From: Undaria pinnatifida
Lineage: Eukaryota > Sar > Phaeophyceae > Laminariales > Alariaceae
DNA: 64,000 bases
NCBI GenBank assembly: GCA_012845835.1
Contig: JABAKD010000030.1
Span: forward strand, 16,453,210-16,517,209
Direction of reading: 5' to 3'
Part shown: one piece after another, positions 19,401 through 26,861 of the stretch
Layout of the letters: each line of letters begins with the position of its first letter
Numbering within the stretch: the first letter of the stretch is position 1
Made by a program: the position numbers and the translations under genes
Notes under the pieces: generated by a model
Databases searched by the model: none
The model's input: only the letters and a program-made list of their open reading frames with translations
Told to the model about the DNA's origin: nothing

Positions 19401-20479
19401 CTGCAAGGACATTTTCCGTTAGTATAAACCTTGTTTGTCACAAGCAAAACTTGTCCGTTTTGAACGAACGGTGTTCGCGAGGAGGAAAAATGTTCGAGAG
19501 AAACAGCCTCAACCTTGGCCGTTTGAAGAAACCTTGTTTGTGGGAAGGAACTTTGTTCGTTACAAGGAGCCCCGTTTGCTAGAAGATGTCTTTTGATAGT
19601 TTGAAGAAGTCGCGTCCGTGAGAAGGAGGCTTGGTCTTTTGAACTGGGACAGGTGTCTTTCAGTGGCGGATGTGTGTTTTACTTTTTTCACTTGCTTCGA
19701 TCACGTACTGTAATTCGCTTTCACGTGTCGATCTTTTTGATCTCCTCGATAGTTTTGTATGTAACGACCCCCCCTCCTCCCGCCCCCGCCCCCGCCCCTC
19801 CCCTGTCCCCCCCCCCCCCCCGTTTCCCCCTCCTCGCCGGCGTTTCATTTTCTATGTGTAGGTGCCGTTCGAGCTGCCCGAGCAAGAAGAGCGGTACCGT
19901 ATGCTGACGTACTACATGAGCAAGTACCTCTTGAAGGCGGTTGGGGGCAGAAATGCGGCCACCATTGTTGTGGAAGGGGTGGAAGAGAAGCACATCCGGG
20001 AGGCGGCGGAAGTCACGAAAGGGTTTTCCGGTGAGAAAAAAGCTTTTTAACATACTTTCCAGGCTGTACTGTACCCCTTGTAAGTTGTGTGTACATTCGT
20101 GACTGTTCTGGTATCATGCTAGACTATGTGTAGATTTAGTACTGTCGTTTCGCTTTGAATCTTCTCTCAAGCATGATACCGGTACATATTTGGTCGGTGG
20201 CCGGGCAATGCTCATGGATACCAAACTGACCACCGTCGTCTTCCGTCTCGGCTCCTATTTATTTTTGGCTTTTTTCCCGTCCGTTCTCTCACTAATATAT
20301 TTCCCCCCTGTCTGCGGTGACTTTGTTTTTCGCCAATCGCAGGGCGCGAGCTGTCGAAGCTGGCGATCGCCTGGCAAGCCGCAGCCTACGGCAGCGACCC
20401 GGCTGTGTTTACGCCGGACCTCATGGCTTCCGTCACCGACACCTTCCTGCACCAAAAGGTGCTACCATATGATTCTTAA
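1401..20479 (+). CDS. ATAD3: ATAD3-type mitochondrial AAA+ ATPase (14 exons)
   Basis: Predicted membrane-anchored AAA+ ATPase of the mitochondrial inner membrane. The ATAD3 family is known for roles in nucleoid organisation, inner-membrane architecture and lipid/sterol handling. The joined exons give about 578 aa, close to animal ATAD3 (about 590-630). Order: N-terminal domain with the family GFD motif (end of exon 1); long charged coiled coil, residues ~60-215; hydrophobic segment ~247-262 ([17 protein letters not shown]); linker [10 protein letters not shown] (exon 8); AAA+ core. Visible catalytic motifs are Walker A GPPGTGKT (359-366, split over exons 9/10), Walker B LLFVDEAD (D418, E419), sensor-1 Asn461 in ASNQPEQF and the candidate arginine finger R473 in NDRIDEM. 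The C-terminal lid has [15 protein letters not shown]. All catalytic residues are present, so the gene looks functional. The start is uncertain: Met at 1401 is the nearest in-frame ATG to the conserved block, an ATG at 1278 is also open, and an extra 5' exon is possible. The stop at 20477-20479 is read straight through from exon 14; a further short C-terminal exon cannot be excluded. Confidence 0.93.
2589..2735 (-). repeat. SINE-like family 2, copy 1 (ATAD3 intron 2)
   Basis: Read on the - strand this is a body of about 120 bp ending in CCATCCGCCGGAGGAT-type sequence and an A-rich tail. Key shared blocks are CACCACACTTCCACGTATTT and CGTCGTGTGTCGATTTAAC (given on +). Copies recur at ~5134-5290, 13092-13217, 45142-45286 and 54025-54060. 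A 3' A tail in every copy suggests retroposition. Confidence 0.6.
2990..3027 (+). repeat. Degenerate telomere-like stretch in ATAD3 intron 3
   Basis: Short run of CCCTAA-like units (CCTAAACTCTAGCCCTAACCC and CCCTAAT), degenerate and only about 38 bp long. It could be an interstitial telomeric trace or chance. Confidence 0.3.
3379..3464 (+). mobile_element. MITE-like element, copy 1 (ATAD3 intron 3)
   Basis: An ~85-bp element starting AACCCCTTTACAACTGGAA and ending GGGGCTCTAAAGGGGT, so the ends form an inverted repeat (ACCCCTTTA / TAAAGGGGT). Same-length homologues are at 5538-5622 (-), 16491-16573 (-) and 18741-18825 (+), all in ATAD3 introns. No coding capacity: a non-autonomous DNA element. 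Confidence 0.65.
3718..3806 (+). repeat. Dispersed GTCATACGGCTACGGC/polyC repeat, copy 1
   Basis: CGACGTGCTTCGTCCCGGCA, then GTGGTCATACGGCTACGGC, then a C tract. A close copy is at 21448-21540 (CGACGTGCTCCGTCCCAGCA, polyC tail). Shorter related pieces lie at 6105-6150 and 40455-40560. The recurrent C tract at the end is part of the repeat. Confidence 0.6.
4484..4641 (+). repeat. SINE family 1, copy B (5'-truncated; ATAD3 intron 5)
   Basis: Lacks the tRNA-like head and starts within the body (GCAACACTCGATGAAAAATC), ending in A10. 5' truncation is the usual product of incomplete reverse transcription. The sequence just downstream (from ~4671, CAGTGGCTAGAACC) is also related to the sequence downstream of copy E (from 54464). 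Confidence 0.7.
5134..5290 (-). repeat. SINE-like family 2, copy 2 (ATAD3 intron 5)
   Basis: Diverged copy: T-run, TCATCCTCCAGCAGATGAGG, then AAGCTTAAGCTCGCCACACT and a changed CATGTCGCGTTTCGAT block. Confidence 0.5.
5297..5324. other. Perfect 12-bp stem hairpin in ATAD3 intron 5
   Basis: GGTAGCGACAGC and its exact reverse complement are separated by ACGA. Function unknown; could be a relic of a palindromic element. Confidence 0.6.
5538..5622 (-). mobile_element. MITE-like element, copy 2
   Basis: Starts AACCCCTTTAGAGCCCCGAA and ends GGATTTCCAGTTGTACAGGC; reverse orientation relative to the copy at 3379. Confidence 0.65.
5884..6090 (+). repeat. ~37-bp tandem repeat, about 5 units (ATAD3 intron 5)
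   Basis: Unit built on TTGACCAATCNCGGTTCTCC followed by TTGTTTTGCACCGCC, decaying towards the 3' side into T-rich sequence. Lies just before exon 6. Confidence 0.8.
8020..8370 (-). repeat. TCTAGAT-rich dispersed element, copy 2 (ATAD3 intron 8)
   Basis: Tandem CAGATCATCTAGATAATCTA units with ACACCGGAC linkers, followed by a block that is the reverse complement of the 450-585 region (landmark TACGGCTCCCACCCGGTAAC). Confidence 0.6.
8690..12000 (+). repeat. Intronic satellite, subfamily A (~16 monomers, trimeric higher-order)
   Basis: Monomers of about 180-225 bp, each starting near CCTGTGATTAAAAAGTATGC and containing GCTGATTAAATTCCAGAAGG, AACCTGTGGAATAATATAC and TTCCAATGAGGACTACGGC. Monomer starts at 9773, 9991, 10169, 10397, 10611, 10826, 11047, 11265, 11485 and 11704 cycle through three distinguishable types. 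This gives a trimeric period of 620-660 bp for about three rounds. Flanking monomers (8690-9770 and after 11704) are more diverged and not clearly in the cycle. The array lies wholly in ATAD3 intron 8. No coding function is seen; open frames in it are by-products of the repeat. Confidence 0.9.
12040..12840. pseudogene. DDE-superfamily transposase relic, rearranged
   Basis: On the - strand (12304 down to 12071) the frame contains [20 protein letters not shown], matching the C-terminal catalytic block of DDE endonuclease transposases (PKFHCELNPIE..WG..K, with the catalytic Glu). On the + strand the same region recurs as two direct, damaged pieces (12360-12460, 12460-12560), then a longer 3' part (12560-12838) with [19 protein letters not shown] and KSHR before a stop. 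A stop and a small deletion break the + copy just after LPKFH. The N-terminal DDE domain is absent. Left and right parts thus form an inverted repeat around about 12320. It is a dead transposon remnant inside the satellite. Confidence 0.7.
13085..13217 (-). repeat. SINE-like family 2, copy 3 (ATAD3 intron 8)
   Basis: T-run, TCATCCTCCGGCGGATGGGG, then CACCACACTTCCACGTATTT and CGTCGTGTGTCGATTTAAC. It abuts the 3' end of SINE family 1 copy C. Confidence 0.65.
13225..13470 (-). repeat. SINE family 1, copy C (diverged)
   Basis: Reverse-orientation body blocks ACAAGCCGTGGTCACAGGC, CATAGGGTTCGGCATTCC, GCTAGCTCGCGCTTTCCGC and TGCACTCGGTGG. The A tail is missing at the junction with the family 2 copy, and the tRNA-like head is badly decayed. 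Confidence 0.6.
13490..16080 (+). repeat. Intronic satellite, subfamily B (~12 monomers)
   Basis: Monomers of about 195-230 bp related to subfamily A but distinct: GTCCTGTGATTACAAAAATT, TTTCCAGAAAGCAAACCTGT, AACTGCTTTGCCAATGAGG, then GTAGATGTGCAGGCGTT and GGAGAGCGCAAGGCC. Monomer starts lie near 13720, 13930, 14143, 14338, 14678, 14910, 15115, 15315, 15532, 15732 and 15930. The longer 14338-14678 unit contains an insertion at ~14415-14545. A last isolated monomer is at ~16260. Confidence 0.9.
14415..14545 (+). repeat. Truncated copy of the 0.65-kb repeat inside the satellite
   Basis: CCCTCCAGCTGTGAGATCGA through TGTGTGATACTCCGTTCGCG to GTGTGTCCTCATTAAGGACA matches the end of the 0.65-kb elements at 22985, 45596 and 50205. 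It interrupts one subfamily-B monomer, so it arrived after the array formed. Confidence 0.7.
16083..16160 (+). repeat. (GTAG/GTAT)n microsatellite
   Basis: GTATGTATGTAGGTAGGTAG-type tract followed by TGTGTATATGTG at the right edge of the satellite array. Confidence 0.9.
16491..16573 (-). mobile_element. MITE-like element, copy 3 (ATAD3 intron 8)
   Basis: AACCCCTTTAGAGCCCCGAA to GGGTTTCCAATTGTGAAGG; the end proximal to 16573 is diverged from the TAAAGGGGT terminus. Confidence 0.6.
16890..17045 (+). repeat. (GGTGGT/GATGGT)n low-complexity tract, ATAD3 intron 9
   Basis: G/T-rich imperfect trinucleotide repeat filling most of the 315-bp intron. A similar tract occupies 17772-18050 in intron 10. 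Confidence 0.8.
18741..18825 (+). mobile_element. MITE-like element, copy 4 (ATAD3 intron 11)
   Basis: AACGCCGTTACAACCGGAAT to GGGGACTCTAAAGGGGTT. The right terminus is intact and the left has two changes. Confidence 0.65.
19085..19650 (+). repeat. ~20-bp minisatellite filling ATAD3 intron 12
   Basis: About 25 degenerate units of the type GAAGGAACCTTGTTCGTGAG / AGAAGGAACCCTGTTCATGA, running from just after exon 12 almost to exon 13. Confidence 0.85.
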
Positions 20480-20519
20480 TACTGTACCCTCTACCACCCT
20501 CCGCCCTTATATTTGTCTT

Positions 20520-21180
20520 TTTTTTTTTTTGTGTGTGTGTTTGTGTTTTGTGTATGTTGTGTTGTGTTGTAGTGCTTGTGTTTTTGACGGCCTTTTTTTG
20601 TGTGTGTTTTGTATGTGTTGTGTTTTTGGTTCCTGTGTACAACTGCCTTTTTTTTGCGTGTTTTTCTGTTTTGTGTGTGTTTTGTGATTTGTGTGTTTTG
20701 TGTGTGTTGTATTTTTTGTTCCTGTGTATAACCGCTTTTTTTTGTGTGTTTGGTGTTTTGTGTGTTGTGTTTTTAGTGTTAATATTAATAATACCCCTGG
20801 TAGCGTTTTTTGGTGCCTATGGATATAAGGTGCCTCCATCCGCGTTTTTTTGGTGGTGCGTTTGTTTGTCTTTTTGTGCTGTTGGTGTTTGTTGTTTATG
20901 ATCATTATTATTTTGGTTTACACCGGACCTCACCGACCCCTTCCTGCTCCAAAAGGTCAAAACTTTACTTCCGCCCGTGCTTTTTTTTTCTGTCTTCTTG
21001 TGTTTTGTGTCGTGTGTTTGTTTAGTGTGTGTTGTAGAGGTTGTGTTGTTGGTTTTTGTGTGTCTGGTGTTTGATTTAGGAGGCTGCGTTTGTGATTGTG
21101 TCGAGAATTTCTTTTGATAGATATTTTTTGTGTCCCCACAACGGTGGTGTCTGGGTTTTTGTGTGTTGTTTTCCCGTAAA
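20520..21180 (+). repeat. T/G-rich simple-sequence region after ATAD3
   Basis: Imperfect TGTGTTTTGTGTGTGTT repeats over about 650 bp, just downstream of the ATAD3 stop. At 20918-20962 a decayed copy of the end of exon 14 is embedded (ACCGGACCTCACCGACCCC, TTCCTGCTCCAAAAGGT). Confidence 0.7.
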
Positions 21181-21447
21181 AAGGTTTCTGCAAACGTTAC
21201 CCGACCCCGATTTTCTGAACATTTCCCCCCCGAAAGGTAAGTACAGTTGAAACGTAGTTTGAGTGCTTAGTCTAGTATTTGTGCTGTCGGCGATCGTTGT
21301 CGTCGGTATTTGTCGGAAGGAATTATTCTGCCTTATGATTCTGCTTAGTCAACCCACGGCCACAGCAATGACACAGCGATGGCGCGAACCACGTACCTGG
21401 CGACCCCCCCACCCCCACCCCTTCTGCCTGGTTGATGAAAGCCCGAC

Positions 21448-21540
21448 GTGCTCCGTCCCAGCATAGTAGGGATGCGAGGGTCTATGGTCATACGACTGCG
21501 GCCATGCACAAACTGAGTACCCCCCCCCCCCCCCCCTCCT
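21448..21540 (+). repeat. Dispersed GTCATACGACTGCGGC/polyC repeat, copy 2
   Basis: Close copy of 3718-3806 ending in a C tract. It is followed by two diverged tandem blocks (~21540-21620 and ~21700-21770) sharing GAAAAC..CGTTAT and GCGGTGGGATGC. Confidence 0.55.
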
Positions 21541-21599
21541 TCTACGAAAACGCCGTTATATCAGTCTCCATGTAATGGAGGTAAATAAGCGGTGGGATG

Positions 21600-22980
21600 C
21601 AGCGGCAGACTGCTATTTCATTACTCGATCACCACGCCCATGACGTACATAGTACAGCACCTGCGGCGTCACCGACCCTCCCCCCCTTCTCCCTCCCCAA
21701 TGTTGAAAACTTCGTTATCTCGAACTCCATAGGCGGTAAAGATGCGGTGGGATGCTGCGGCGGTCGCAAGCTTCCATGGGGAGAACTCCGAGTCCGCTCA
21801 ACCGGGTTTCCCGCAGCTCGGCGCGGCCCTCCCGCAACTGTCGTGATTTATCCTATTTTCGATAGTATCATCATAGTAATAGTAGTAGTAAGACTGCAAC
21901 CACGTTTTGGGGGCCAAAGTACTTGCGGTCAGTGTTGGATTTTTGGTTGCAGTAGTGAAATAGTTAACGCATTGACCATAGCAACTTCGCCGGCCGGCGA
22001 AGTTCAGGGGCGCCTATGAATTTTCTCGTAGCATTGACAATTGGTAGTGCCTGGTATGTCATACTTCAATTTAGAGTTGGGTAATTTTTGCTGTAGTACA
22101 TGGGGGAAGTACGCCTTGCTTTTTTGGGTGCGGGAGGACCTGGCTGAACGCTGACCCTGCGTTTTTTTTTTTTTTCTTGTGATGAGAGGATTGCGCTTGT
22201 GAAGCTACTCGATATTGGCGTGATAGTTTGTGCTTGTTCGGCAAGCGCATGGCGTACGTATCTGTGCTGCGCGCGTTTCAGACACGTGAGTTTTGGACAT
22301 TGGCCTCGCCCTTTCTTTCGTCATTTCGTTTGACAAAACAAACGGTTGTTTGTCTTCCTGGTGTGTCCGGTTTGGCGTGGGGTGGTCTCGCTTGCGGCAA
22401 GGGATGCGCGGGCCGCAATGGATGTATGTACCTAACCTGGCTCCTCATGAACCACGTTGACCCCGTCCCCCTTTAAGTTGCATCATTAACTCATGCAGTG
22501 TACCCCTTGATGCATCGCACGATTTCTTATTTAAGATGTATGCGTATACGAAGTGTGTATGCTTCTCGTGTTCGGCTATCGCCGACTTCCGGGGTAGCCG
22601 GTACGCCTTTCTCGCAACTGCCGCTCCCGCTCCCCTCCCCGTCGGAGTCGCCATCCTCTTCGCTATATGTGGATACCATGATCCACAAACAAATGTTATA
22701 ACCTCCTTTATTCCCTGTTAGGTGTAGGGTCTGTACGAGAGGTATATATAACGGTGAGTTCATTACCGAGCTCGAGGGTAAGGGTAGCCCTTGCGCTTTG
22801 CTCGCAAATACCGCTCCCGCCCTTTCCCCCGTCCGATTCGCCATCCTCGTCGCTGTGTGATAATCCAGCAAGTATTAGCGATGCTCTTCTTTCGTGCCAG
22901 GCTCACAATCGTTTGGGAGGCACGGTGTGTACTTGTAGCACGAAAAGAGATGCCGGAGGCGATAACACTGCGATATATTC
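21600..22980. other. Intergenic; partial local duplication, no gene recognised
   Basis: Nothing recognisable as protein. Around 22600-22680 and 22795-22860 the sequence CTCGCAA.TGCCGCTCCCGC followed by CGCCATCCTC is repeated once, so about 200 bp was duplicated and diverged. Confidence 0.4.
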
Positions 22981-22984
22981 GCGA

Positions 22985-23650
22985 ATATAAACACTTCCAC
23001 GCCCTGGATATCGCCTCGTTATCGTTTCAGAGCCGTCCATGCCGCTGCTGCAATTCCCACCCACCCCCGTCCCCAACGCCCCCTCCTTCACCCACCACCC
23101 GCATCATCGCCTAGACCTAGCACCACGCGTGTAGCCAACCCCTACATCTATGCGACCTAAAGCCTTCCCCCCCGCCCCCGGCCCCCCCCGCCACGTTCCT
23201 CCCCCTCCCCCCACAAGAAATATTTATAGTGTCCACGCACAAATAGACCTGCCCCACCCGTCTCCTCCCCTCCCTCCCCCCCTCCCGCCCCCCTTTTGAT
23301 CAAAATCAGGCCCCCACGTCCTTCAAAACTCCGCCCTCCCCTCGCCGGTGATTCGACTTACAGGACTCACTTGATAAACTGATGCATTTCCTTCCACAGC
23401 TGTCAGATCTTGTCCCCCTCAGAAACGGGTTTAATAGTTTCCGCGCACAGACTGACTAACATCACCCTGTTGACCCTGATAGCTACACTGTAGTTGCAAG
23501 GGGAGTCGCCGACCAATATCCTTAGTCTAATGAAGACACACAACCCGTAATACGCGCGATCGGAGTATCACACACAGCTTGCAGAGATGAGTTTCGACAA
23601 AATATTCGATCTCACAGCTGGAGTGTATTTTAATTTTCATAATATGCTAT
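22985..23650 (-). mobile_element. 0.65-kb dispersed element, copy 1
   Basis: Same element as 45596-46225 (+) and 50205-50895 (-). Shared blocks: GCCTAGACCTAGC.CCACGCGT, ACCCCTACAT.TATGCGA, TTGATAAACTGATGCATTTCC, AACATCACCCTGTTGACC and CACAGCTGGAGTGTATTTT. The outer ends TAAACACTT and AGTGTATTTT resemble short inverted termini. A C-rich centre varies between copies. No coding capacity: probably a non-autonomous transposon. Confidence 0.65.
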
Positions 23651-23659
23651 ACGCCTGAA

Positions 23660-26600
23660 AACCAAGTAATCAAAATTTCATCTACTACTGCGGTTTAGAA
23701 AAAAACACCTCCAAAAAATTGTTTCTAAAAAAAGACCCCCACAAAATTGTTTCTCCTGCCGCAAAGAAAAACACGCAACAAAAATTCTCGCCTGCGGCGA
23801 AAAATGTTATTCGCCCAAAATCACGTGAAACAGCCTCGCGACGACTATTATTGCGCAAAACGGTTAGTCTATGTTGACCCAAATGTTGCGCGCTCGGACG
23901 CAACAGCGCAACAGCTAATTCATGCTCTAGTACTTAGTCTACACTCTTTCAGCACAAGAGCATTAATCTTATTGAATTGATCAAAACCTACCTTCGATGA
24001 AGTACATTTTTGCCTTTTTTTCAGAAATTTACCGCAAATCTTACCTTCGAGACAATTTTTGAACAAGTAAATTTCTAAAAACGTACTTTCGCAAACACAC
24101 TAGTCTTGTGTTCTTAAATTTGTTTCGCGCAAACTTCGAGCTAATATTATTTAACGCGCATCTTCGTAAAAAATATGAAAACGACCTCTTGATTAAAATA
24201 GGAAGCATGTGTCGTCATTGCGTGCTGTATGGCGATAGCCAGGCGGGTATTCCCGTCGGTCGGAGCAGGCGAGGCCGTGAGTACGCCCTCCCGCGGCTCC
24301 GGCGCGGCGATCCCGTCCATGAAGGAGTGCGCACGCCCTGCACGGCCTTCAAGATCGGCGAGGTTTGCCATTGCCGACACCCGCTGGCGTCATCTCCAGC
24401 CAGCGCAGTCTTTTCCGACAAGCTCGTGCGGTGCTCGTAGTCGACGCCAGTATTGATGTACACGTGGTCTTGATGCAGAATCTCAGAGATCTTGATACTA
24501 TCTTATCGATTCTTCTTGCAGCCTGGCCGACTTACTGTCTATCTGTAAGGTTGATCTTTTACTGCAGGCAATAATGGTCAACGAATGATTGCAGCAGCAG
24601 TACAGACAGGTAAATACAGAAACCTGAAGGAAGTTACGTAGTACATGATATTGTGTTGCTTGCTGCTCATCCCATATTTTATCTGTATTTGTTCTTATCT
24701 CTTTCTCCCTTCGTAGACATGACTCAGATGAAGGTCTTCTTCCCCCTCCCCACTTACTTAGGTACGTGTCTTCATGTTTATCGCGAGGACACTTTCAGCC
24801 CTTTTTCTTTCCTCGTCGACTCTCCTCGAATTGCCCTACCCACGCTGCTATGTACTGCTTGCTGTTGATAGATGCTCTCAACACTCACGAGTTGATTCTC
24901 TTTTATTATTTATTTTTCCATTATTTTTGCTATTAATAATATGATAATCGTAAATGAAGCACAGCTCTAATGTACCACACGGCTTGCAAAGCTTAGCTTC
25001 AACCATTCAGTCGGTCGTACTCACAGCTAACGTTCTTTAATTTTTTATACGAAGTAGAAAAAATAAACCCAAACGTCCGACCCACGTAGGATTCGAACCC
25101 CAAAACCAACTCAAGTATATAGCATTGGAGGGTAACCGGCGTAACCATTAATACACCACTGGGACGATCACGATGACCTGATAGACATGATACCTGTGGT
25201 TTTGCGATAAGTGTAGTTCAGGACACCTTAAAGATAACAAGAACGGCTGGCTGATATTTGCAGGAATATAAGAAATCTGGGCAATTTTCATCATACTGAA
25301 GTTAGTGAGCACACCCTCTACCAAATAGGAAACCAGACCCAGAGGCAACTCGTCGTTTCGTATCAGAAAATAAATGTATATAAAAAATAGTGGTATCTAC
25401 AAGGTATATAGGAATAAAGTGTCGGAGCGAAACGAGGAGAGCCACGAAACGGGCGGTTGGATCTATTTTATAACTAATTTTCAAGGACATATTTTCTCCA
25501 CTACTAAGTCAAGGTGACTAAGTTGCTACTATTATTGCTGTAGTAGCGGCGTTCTTGGATATGGCTTAGTTTTGGGTGCAATACTCTCCGTAAACCTATT
25601 GTAAGAGGGCCTCAAGTGTCAGCGTAGAAGGTGGCCAAGGGACCCGCATATGGTTGTCAGCAAGCATAGCCGAAAGCCCCACAGCAGTCGGTGTAATTAA
25701 TCCCTCTCCGACAGCGAGCGGCATATTTGACTTCCCAGATGGGGACAATCCCCCATGCTCTTCCTCAGTGATCATGAATAATGATTTGTGTATCTATATT
25801 GGAGCCGGTGTTCTGCATAGAAAGTCCAGCAACTCGTGGTGGTTCTCACCCACCAGCAGCCGCGTGGGCGTGGTAGACTGGGATGCTGCCATGACCTGCT
25901 GCCTGCTGCTGTGCCACGCGTTGCTACGTTGCTGCGCTGTGCAAGTGCTTGGCACAAACTGCTGCATAACCTTGAAATATTTGAATAAAACAGCCACCTT
26001 GAGCGAAAGTTTACGGCAGATAGTCTCGCAGTAGCTTTGGGACAGGTTCTATCTACTAGTCGGTCAGGTGCCTAGCTAACCTGTCTGCCTTCTCTTTCTC
26101 ACGTTCTTCAATAGCGGTTTCCCTACCCCCCTCACCCCCCTTTTGGCTTGTTGTGCGTCAAGAACACCGGCTGGGCTGCGCAGCGTCTTGTTTTCCTCCT
26201 CTACGCACTTCTATTGATTGTGGAGAAGGCGGCCCGATCTCCGAAAGCAGCGACTCAAGATCTCCTGCAATACATATAGGTCCATGATTTAGAAAAAACC
26301 ACCTCAGCCATGTTTTTCAGCTGGCTGCTGCGTGGGTGCGGCTCATAGAAGGAGGGATTTTTTTGCGCTTGTGTCCTCGCTTCTAGCGTGCCCACAACGG
26401 TTTGTTCCAGCTCTTAGCAGAGGTGAGAGTGCGGTGGAAGAAGGTGTTAGTGTTTGATTGTGCACGCTTGTAGGCTACTGCAGCTGTGTTGCCAGTCCGG
26501 ACCCTTTTTTGCGGAAGAGATGCTTTGCTTGATAGGCTTACATGGGTCGGTGGAGCAACCCACAACCCACGTCATTTTGTTGTTACAAACGTACTGAAAA
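23660..26600. other. Intergenic between ATAD3 and chlH; no gene recognised
   Basis: AT-rich to about 24200, a GC-rich island at 24215-24460 with open frames on both strands but no recognisable protein, then ordinary AT-balanced sequence. A degenerate tRNA-like B box lies at ~25085. The stretch 26600-26861 immediately precedes chlH and presumably holds its promoter and 5' UTR; I see no clear TATA box. Confidence 0.4.
25083..25170 (-). other. tRNA-like relic (B box only)
   Basis: On the - strand an A-box-like TGGTGTATTAATGG and a perfect B box GGTTCGAATCC occur at tRNA-like spacing. The T stem has only three pairs and no anticodon stem forms, so this is a tRNA pseudogene or SINE head rather than a tRNA gene. 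Confidence 0.3.
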
Positions 26601-26861
26601 ATGTTGAGCACATTTTCTTTTCGCGATGCCATGAGTAGTGCCGGCGTTCATGCTGCATGCAGCTGCGCATCCAGCTCACCACCTACCCATTCACCCATCC
26701 ACGTGTGCCCATCTCTCTGTACACCTCGCCGCCTGGCCGCCTCTCAACTGCGACGACCCTGCCCTGCCTTGCTTGCTCGTGGAGCTAGTTAGACGTCGCC
26801 GATCCCCAACAGTATGGCGCGTGGACAAGGAAAGAGGGAGCGCCGAGGCCAGCAGGCCAAG

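Larger units (their letters stand above)
1401..20479 (+). other. ATAD3: ATAD3 exon-intron map
   Basis: Exons read from splice sites plus frame continuity: 1401-1567, 2087-2246, 2843-2911, 3956-4036, 4276-4425, 6178-6282, 7452-7544, 7856-7962, 16713-16855, 17171-17324, 18415-18475, 18903-19043, 19862-20030, 20343-20479. Sum 1737 nt = 579 codons including stop. All acceptors are AG. All donors are GT except intron 2, which uses GC (AAG/GCATGT at 2247). Intron 8 is 8750 bp, while the others are about 0.2-1.9 kb. The junction of exons 8/9 (AG + G = Arg) and the Walker A Gly codon split between exons 9/10 both resolve cleanly, which supports the 8.75-kb intron as a true intron rather than two genes. 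The least certain boundaries are exon 1 (5' end) and exon 14 (3' end). Confidence 0.85.

Noticed and set aside
24147-24463. GC-rich island with open frames on both strands
   Set aside because: No recognised protein; could be a decayed exon or transposon piece, but support is insufficient for a feature call.
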